NCBI RefSeq assembly: GCF_001270965.1
Contig: NZ_LGIA01000148.1
Span: 62,001 to 126,000 of the forward strand
Direction of reading: 5' to 3'
DNA length: 64,000 nt
From: Sunxiuqinia dokdonensis
GTDB lineage: Bacteria > Bacteroidota > Bacteroidia > Bacteroidales > Prolixibacteraceae
Position 1 is the first letter of the stretch, and every line of letters begins with the position of its first letter. Below, piece after piece: positions 59,867 to 64,000 of this stretch. The notes beneath the pieces are model-generated. The model did not search any database. It was not told where the DNA came from and saw only the letters and a list, made by a program, of their open reading frames with translations. A program made the translations under genes and the position numbers.

Positions 59867-61294
59867 GTGAATAGAATTCTCATAAATTCGTTGGTTGGAC
59901 TGGTTGCTTTGATTGGGGTGCTTTCGTTTGTTTTTTGGCTGACGAAGGATCCGACGAGCAACCTTCAGGCCAGTTTACCCGGTGAAGACAACCGGGAGGC
60001 TGGCAATTTGATTGAAGAAATCATTCGGATTGGCGAAAATTTTAATCTTTTTGACAATGAAGCGCCCGAAATGGAAGGCAGCTGGCCCCAGTTTCGTGGC
60101 GAAAATTTTGACAACATCGTTTCTGAAAAGCAAAACCTGAAAGATTCGTGGAGCGCTGACGAGCCAAAGATATTATGGTCGGTCGAATTGGGCGAAGGGC
60201 ACGCCGGGCCTGCCATTTACAAAGGCAAAGTTTACTTGCTCGATTACGATGAAGAAACCCGCGAAGATGCGCTTCGATGCTTTTCCTTTGCCGATGGAAA
60301 GGAAATCTGGCGCCGCTCGTATGGGGTGCATGTCAAACGAAATCATGGGATGTCACGAACGGTTCCAACTGTCACCGAAGAACATGTGGTTACAATAGGG
60401 CCGCGTTGCCATGTGATGTGTGTGGCCCGCGAAACCGGCGATTTTATTTGGGGAATCGACATGGTGAAAGATTACGGAACCACCATTCCGCAGTGGTACA
60501 CGGCCCAATGTCCGCTGGTCGTTGGCGACAAAGTGATCCTGTCGCCCGGCGGAAGTACCATCATGATGGCTGTGGATATTCATTCGGGTGAAATCTTGTG
60601 GGAAACACCAAACGAAATGCAGTGGAAAATGTCGCATTCTTCCATTGTTCCGATGAATTTCAATGGGCGCAACATGTATGTGTACAGCGCCGATGGCGGG
60701 GTGTGTGGCATTGCTGCCGATGGCGATGATGAAGGCGAAGTGCTCTTCCGATCGAATGCCTGGAACCACTCGGTGGTGGCTCCTTCGCCTGTGATTCTCG
60801 AAGGTGGACGAATTTTTCTGACAGCGGGCTACGGTGCCGGCGGAATGATGATCCGCCTCAATCCGCAAGGCGAAAAATTCGACGTTGAAGTGATCACAGA
60901 ATATAAGCCAAAAGACGGGCTGGCATGTGAACAGCAAACGCCTGTGATTTGGGATGGCCATTTGTTTGGCATCCTTCCCAAAGATGGGGGCTCTAACCGC
61001 AACCAACTGGTTTGCGTGCACCCCGATGATGTGCAAACCATGGTTTGGACTTCCGGAAAAGACGCCCGATTTGGTCTGGGACCCTACATCATTGCCGACG
61101 AGAAGATGTACATTTTGGACGATGATGGAACACTGACCATGATTAAACCGGACAAAAGCCGGTACATTCAATTAGCACAGAAAAAGATTCTGGATGGGCA
61201 CGATGCCTGGGGGCCGCTCGCCATTGCCGATGGCCGCCTGCTCATGCGCGACTCAAAAACAATGGTTTGTTTGGATATTGGCAAGCCCCTTTAA
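59867..61294 (+). CDS. PQQ-like beta-propeller protein 3, membrane anchored
   Basis: 475 residues, GTG start one base after the stop of propeller 2. N-terminal segment ILINSLVGLVALIGVLSFVF is an uncleaved anchor or signal. Then WPQFRGENFDNIVSEKQNLK, LWSVELGEGHAGPAIYKGKV, MCVARETGDFIWGIDMVKDY and a last repeat ending in LLMRDSKTMVCLDI. Diverged from propellers 1 and 2. A GxxExxY cassette follows directly and separates it from the fourth propeller. Confidence 0.87.
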   Translation: MNRILINSLVGLVALIGVLSFVFWLTKDPTSNLQASLPGEDNREAGNLIEEIIRIGENFNLFDNEAPEMEGSWPQFRGENFDNIVSEKQNLKDSWSADEPKILWSVELGEGHAGPAIYKGKVYLLDYDEETREDALRCFSFADGKEIWRRSYGVHVKRNHGMSRTVPTVTEEHVVTIGPRCHVMCVARETGDFIWGIDMVKDYGTTIPQWYTAQCPLVVGDKVILSPGGSTIMMAVDIHSGEILWETPNEMQWKMSHSSIVPMNFNGRNMYVYSADGGVCGIAADGDDEGEVLFRSNAWNHSVVAPSPVILEGGRIFLTAGYGAGGMMIRLNPQGEKFDVEVITEYKPKDGLACEQQTPVIWDGHLFGILPKDGGSNRNQLVCVHPDDVQTMVWTSGKDARFGLGPYIIADEKMYILDDDGTLTMIKPDKSRYIQLAQKKILDGHDAWGPLAIADGRLLMRDSKTMVCLDIGKPL

Positions 61295-61312
61295 TCTTTA
61301 AAAGGAGAGTTT

Positions 61313-61346
61313 TAACCACGGAGTTACACGGAGTATTGCACAGAGT
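61313..61346. repeat. Left inverted repeat of the GxxExxY cassette
   Basis: 34 bp, starts TAACCAC and ends GCACAGAGT; matches the right repeat (61761-61794) inverted at 28 of 34 positions. Contains spaced GAGT steps. Its outer edge is 19 bases after the propeller 3 stop. Confidence 0.85.
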
Positions 61347-61376
61347 CAAAAAGAGTTAATATTAAAATGAACAGAA

Positions 61377-61748
61377 ATGGAAATCAACCAAATTACCCAG
61401 CAAATTCTAAAATGTGCTTTTGATGTTCACTCTGCACTTGGTCCGGGATTGTTGGAAAGTGCTTATGAAGAGTGTTTGTTTTATGAGTTGATTCAGTCAG
61501 GACTTTATGTCCAGAAGCAAAAAGCGTTACCATTGATTTATAAGGAAGTGAAATTGGATGCCGATTATCGTATTGATTTACTCGTTGAAAATAAAGTTGT
61601 AGTTGAAATCAAATCAGTAGATGTTTTCACAGATGTTCATACTGCACAAGTTTTGACCTATTTAAAACTTTCTGGCTGTAAAATTGGTTTGTTGTTGAAT
61701 TTTAATGTTGCCTCACTAAAGCATGGTATAAAGCGACTGGCCAATTAA
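61377..61748 (+). CDS. GxxExxY family protein (PD-(D/E)XK-like)
   Basis: 123 residues of the GxxExxY family: ALGPGLLESAYEECLFYELI carries the name motif G-x2-E-x2-Y, and YRIDLLVENKVVVEIKSVD shows D and ExK of a nuclease-like fold. Members occur in many copies per genome in diverse bacteria, often in intergenic cassettes. It sits alone between 34-bp inverted repeats, inside an operon of unrelated genes in the same direction. Nuclease activity and any mobility are unproven. Confidence 0.9.
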   Translation: MEINQITQQILKCAFDVHSALGPGLLESAYEECLFYELIQSGLYVQKQKALPLIYKEVKLDADYRIDLLVENKVVVEIKSVDVFTDVHTAQVLTYLKLSGCKIGLLLNFNVASLKHGIKRLAN

Positions 61749-61760
61749 ATTCTTAGTGCA

Positions 61761-61794
61761 ACTCTGTGCCTGACTCAGTGTGACTCTGTGGTTA
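61761..61794. repeat. Right inverted repeat of the GxxExxY cassette
   Basis: 34 bp, begins ACTCTGTGC and ends GTGGTTA; inverted partner of 61313-61346 with differences at six positions, three of them adjacent in the middle. Confidence 0.85.
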
Positions 61795-61827
61795 GGCAGT
61801 TTGAAATTTGAAATTTATTGCAAAGAT

Positions 61828-62796
61828 ATGAAATACAAAAAGCTGGTTAATCTGATCTTGTTTGTTTTGGCCCTGGCCATCGCTGTTATCATTGCGCGCG
61901 ATTTTGTGCAAAACAGGGGAGGAAAACACATTGAAAATCCGTATGCTTTCGACGTAAGCGAATACCGCAAGGTCGATCCTGCGGAAATTCTTTATCAGGA
62001 AGAAAAAGTGCTGCAGCTAAAAGTGGACGAACCTAAAGGAATCGACTACCGCAATGGGGTGATCTACATCATTGCTGACAGCAGTTTAATTCAGCTAAAC
62101 CTGCAAGGGCAGATGCTGAACGAAATCAAACTGGATGGTGCACCAACGGCTCTGGCGGCTGATGAACAGCTTTGGGTGGCTTTGAAAAATCAGGTGGTTG
62201 CATTGGGTTCGGATGGAACTGAAATGCAGCGATGGAATGATTTTGGGCCGCGTTCGGTGATTACTTCGCTGGCCGTTTCACCCAAATTTGTGTATGTGGC
62301 CGATGCCGGTAACCGGCTGGTTTATCAGTATTCGCATCAAGGCGAATTGCATCAGCAAATTGGTGAGCGGGATGAAGACAAAGCCGTTCCTGGATTTGTT
62401 GTTCCCAGCCCTTGTTTCGATGTTGATTTGAGTGAAGAAGGCTATTTGTGGGCGGTTAATCCCGGACGCCACAGTCTGGAAAATTTCAATGCCGATGGCG
62501 CCATGCGTAGTTCGTGGACAGCATCATCGGTAAAAACCGAAGGATTTAGCGGCTGTTGTAATCCGGCACACATGGCGATTATGGCTGAAAATGCTTTTGT
62601 GACCAGTGAGAAAGGGATTGTTCGGGTAAAAATATACGATCAGCATGGTAAATATATCGGAGTGGTCGCATCGCCGGATATGTTTGATGAGGATGCGAAA
62701 GCGCCTGATGTTTGCGTGGATGAAGAAGGACGGGTGATCTTGCTCGATTTCAGCCGCAAGCAAGTGCGTGTATTCAAACCGAAAAACAACGAATGA
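61828..62796 (+). CDS. NHL-like beta-propeller protein, membrane anchored
   Basis: 322 residues from the ATG at 61828 (MKYKKLVNLILFVLALAIAV); a longer frame to 61780 overlaps the cassette repeat and is rejected. N-terminal anchor, then blades such as LAADEQLWVALKNQVVALGS, SLAVSPKFVYVADAGNRLVY and DVCVDEEGRVILLDFSRKQV, of the NHL/SMP-30 type. Has the pair SGCCNP (Cys-Cys). Stop overlaps the next gene (ATGATG at 62793), so it is coupled to the Fe-S genes. Confidence 0.85.
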   Translation: MKYKKLVNLILFVLALAIAVIIARDFVQNRGGKHIENPYAFDVSEYRKVDPAEILYQEEKVLQLKVDEPKGIDYRNGVIYIIADSSLIQLNLQGQMLNEIKLDGAPTALAADEQLWVALKNQVVALGSDGTEMQRWNDFGPRSVITSLAVSPKFVYVADAGNRLVYQYSHQGELHQQIGERDEDKAVPGFVVPSPCFDVDLSEEGYLWAVNPGRHSLENFNADGAMRSSWTASSVKTEGFSGCCNPAHMAIMAENAFVTSEKGIVRVKIYDQHGKYIGVVASPDMFDEDAKAPDVCVDEEGRVILLDFSRKQVRVFKPKNNE

Positions 62797-62990
62797 TGAA
62801 TCGGAAAGAATTTATACAGGCAGGTTTGCGCCTGAGTGTTTTAACTGGAATCGTGGGAGGCTCGCTGTTTTTGGTGAGTCGGAATAAGGTTGATTTTACC
62901 TGTTCGGAGAACAGCGTATGTAAGTCGTGCACTGTTTTCAGCGGGTGCGAGTTGGATAAAGCTAAACAGAGCAGACAAGATGAGCGATAA
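62793..62990 (+). CDS. Small cysteine-rich Tat-type protein
   Basis: 65 residues. N-terminal NRKEFIQAGLRLSVLTGIVG is a Tat-like signal with an RK pair, or an uncleaved anchor. The short mature part has four Cys in C-x5-C-x2-C-x5-C (TCSENSVCKSCTVFSGC), fit to hold a metal or Fe-S cluster. Two ATGs (62793, 62796) are possible. It overlaps the ferredoxin gene by 11 bases. Function unknown; context indicates electron transfer. Confidence 0.78.
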   Translation: MMNRKEFIQAGLRLSVLTGIVGGSLFLVSRNKVDFTCSENSVCKSCTVFSGCELDKAKQSRQDER

Positions 62991-63576
62991 AAAAGAACAT
63001 AAGCAAGCTAGCCGGCGCGAATTCATTCAAACCGGTATGCGCTGGACGCTGGGCGTTTCACTGGCTGGCGTGGCCACGGCGGCTGCGCTGAAGGTGAGCG
63101 CCGATGATTACGTTTGGCAGCTCGACCCCTTCAAATGTGTTTACTGCGGACGCTGCGCCGACTATTGCGTGATGACGCCATCGGCTGTGAAATGTGTTCA
63201 CGCCTATGACTTGTGCGGTTACTGCGATTTGTGTGGCGGCTACCTCAAACCGGATGCAAATGCCTTGTCAACCGCTGCGGAGAACCAGCTTTGTCCCACT
63301 TCGGCCATTCGGCGCAAGTTTGTGGAAGACCCTTATTTTGAATATGAAATTGACGAGGATTTATGCTTCGGGTGTGCCAAGTGCGTCGAAGGCTGCTCGT
63401 CGTTTGGCAATGGTTCGCTACACCTGCAAGTACGACACGATTTGTGTGTCAACTGCAACGAATGTTCCATTGCCCGCGTGTGTCCGGCTGATGCTTTTGA
63501 GCGTGTGCCAGCAAGCAATCCATACAAAATAAAAGGTGATTTTTCGGTTGGAACCGATCAGTCAAATCCTGCTTAA
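62980..63576 (+). CDS. Tat-exported multi-cluster 4Fe-4S ferredoxin
   Basis: 198 residues from the ATG at 62980. Tat signal MSDKKEHKQASRREFIQTGM with RR. Several cluster motifs: CVYCGRCADYC, CGYCDLCGGY, DLCFGCAKCVEGC, and DLCVNCNECSIARVCP, 18 or so cysteines in all, enough for about four 4Fe-4S clusters. NapG/NrfC-like, periplasmic side. Co-encoded with a NapH-like membrane protein 13 bases later, as in quinol-linked electron routes. Confidence 0.92.
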   Translation: MSDKKEHKQASRREFIQTGMRWTLGVSLAGVATAAALKVSADDYVWQLDPFKCVYCGRCADYCVMTPSAVKCVHAYDLCGYCDLCGGYLKPDANALSTAAENQLCPTSAIRRKFVEDPYFEYEIDEDLCFGCAKCVEGCSSFGNGSLHLQVRHDLCVNCNECSIARVCPADAFERVPASNPYKIKGDFSVGTDQSNPA

Positions 63577-63589
63577 ACCAAGAACTTCA

Positions 63590-64000
63590 ATGAACCGAAT
63601 CTCAAAAATAATCTTTTCATTCACCGCTTTTTTACTGAGCGTGCCGGCATGGGCGCAGCAGCGTTTTCCCAAACCCGAATTTGAAACCGGCTACGTGCAG
63701 CCAGCTACTTCACAAGCTCCGCCGCGGACTTTGTTTCTGGAGTACCTGGATGTTTTTATGCTGGTTGCTGTTCTTGTTGTGGCCACTTGGTTTGTCGTGA
63801 AAAAGCGCTCGCGTCGCGGTGTGCTCTGGACTTCTGTTTTTGCCTTGCTCTATTTTGGTTTTTACCGCCAAGGCTGCATCTGCTCCATTGGTGCCATTCA
63901 AAATGTGACGCTGGCCATCTTCGATCCCACCTATGTGTTGCCCTTTACCGCCCTGCTTTTCTTTGTCATTCCCTTGGTGGTCACTTTGTTCTACGGAAGG
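63590..64000 (+). CDS. NapH/NosR-like membrane 4Fe-4S protein, 3' end outside window
   Basis: 137 residues to the window end, frame open. Signal MNRISKIIFSFTAFLLSVPAWA, a periplasmic stretch, then membrane segments (FLEYLDVFMLVAVLVVATWF, and around VLPFTALLFFVIPLVVTLFY). FYRQGCICSIGAIQNV has the CxC and GAIQN pattern of polyferredoxin quinol oxidases such as NapH and NosR. The Fe-S part is expected downstream. It follows the ferredoxin gene by 13 bases and would pass electrons between quinones and the Tat ferredoxin. Confidence 0.85.
   Translation, partial: MNRISKIIFSFTAFLLSVPAWAQQRFPKPEFETGYVQPATSQAPPRTLFLEYLDVFMLVAVLVVATWFVVKKRSRRGVLWTSVFALLYFGFYRQGCICSIGAIQNVTLAIFDPTYVLPFTALLFFVIPLVVTLFYGR

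Larger units (their letters stand above)
61313..61794. mobile_element. GxxExxY cassette bounded by 34-bp inverted repeats
   Basis: A 482-bp unit: left repeat, one gene, right repeat. No transposase, and no clear target-site duplication at the edges. It interrupts the spacing between two genes of the propeller/Fe-S operon, so it looks inserted. Could be a non-autonomous mobile unit moved by an enzyme encoded elsewhere. Confidence 0.62.

Noticed and set aside
61313-61794. Complete insertion sequence
   Set aside because: There is no transposase and no clear target duplication; only a possible non-autonomous unit.
1-64000. tRNA, rRNA or known riboswitch genes
   Set aside because: Reading both strands I found no stretch with the conserved features of these; ribH in particular has no recognisable FMN riboswitch before it.

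Overview
The window looks like a chromosomal segment of a free-living Bacteroidota bacterium, probably near Marinilabiliales/Prolixibacteraceae (inference). Supporting signs are promoters of the Bacteroidota type (TTTG, 19-base spacer, TAnnTTTG), families largely confined to that phylum (DUF3822 beside rsmD, DUF6261, GldI-like FKBP lipoproteins), lipoprotein and Tat signals on carbohydrate enzymes, and A/T-rich leaders with few Shine-Dalgarno sequences. I saw no rRNA, tRNA, CRISPR array, prophage or complete insertion sequence.

Layout. 1-10.9 kb: the 3' part of a photolyase gene, a four-copy 22-bp palindrome array, a DUF433/DUF5615 toxin-antitoxin pair, two glutathione peroxidases, dnaX with an A10 slippage site, ferritin, a RelA/SpoT protein whose hydrolase HD motif reads HN, a MarR regulator with its operators, an epimerase and a nitroreductase. 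11-20 kb: a glycosidase-like lipoprotein, rsmD with DUF3822, a RecD-like helicase, RNase Z, a STAS protein and ribosomal protein S1. 20.3-26.2 kb: a nucleotide-sugar operon (UDP-xylose synthase, rfbA, rfbC, rfbD, phosphohexomutase) followed by a DUF1080 gene. 26.2-28.3 kb: an accessory patch with a hairpin-rich intergenic stretch, a PD-(D/E)XK nuclease-like gene and its partner, and an array of about ten 42-bp palindromic repeats. 28.3-36.2 kb: DUF6261, a GH88/DUF2264 pair for uronic-acid glycans, an M16 peptidase, a nucleotidyltransferase and a Spy-like protein.

36.2-50.7 kb is mostly housekeeping: ribH, a TPR protein, recF with a DUF721 gene, ndk, nrnA, two FKBP lipoproteins, a membrane-NUDIX fusion, tex, pspC-like, an AGCS symporter with an extra domain, a lone receiver and mutS2.

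50.7-57 kb: a sodium/solute symporter and a membrane-bound winged-helix regulator stand divergent from a three-gene set (double DUF1080, TIM-barrel lipoprotein, Tat-exported Gfo/Idh/MocA oxidoreductase). This fits the C3-oxidation (3-keto-glycoside) route of glycan breakdown. 57.3-64 kb: three PQQ-like beta-propellers, an NHL-like propeller, a small cysteine-rich Tat-type protein, a Tat ferredoxin and a NapH-like membrane ferredoxin cut by the window end. Between the third and fourth propellers sits a 482-bp cassette: a GxxExxY gene bounded by 34-bp inverted repeats. The propeller/Fe-S operon, the 42-bp array with its nuclease locus, the GxxExxY cassette and the dnaX slippage site are the most noteworthy items.
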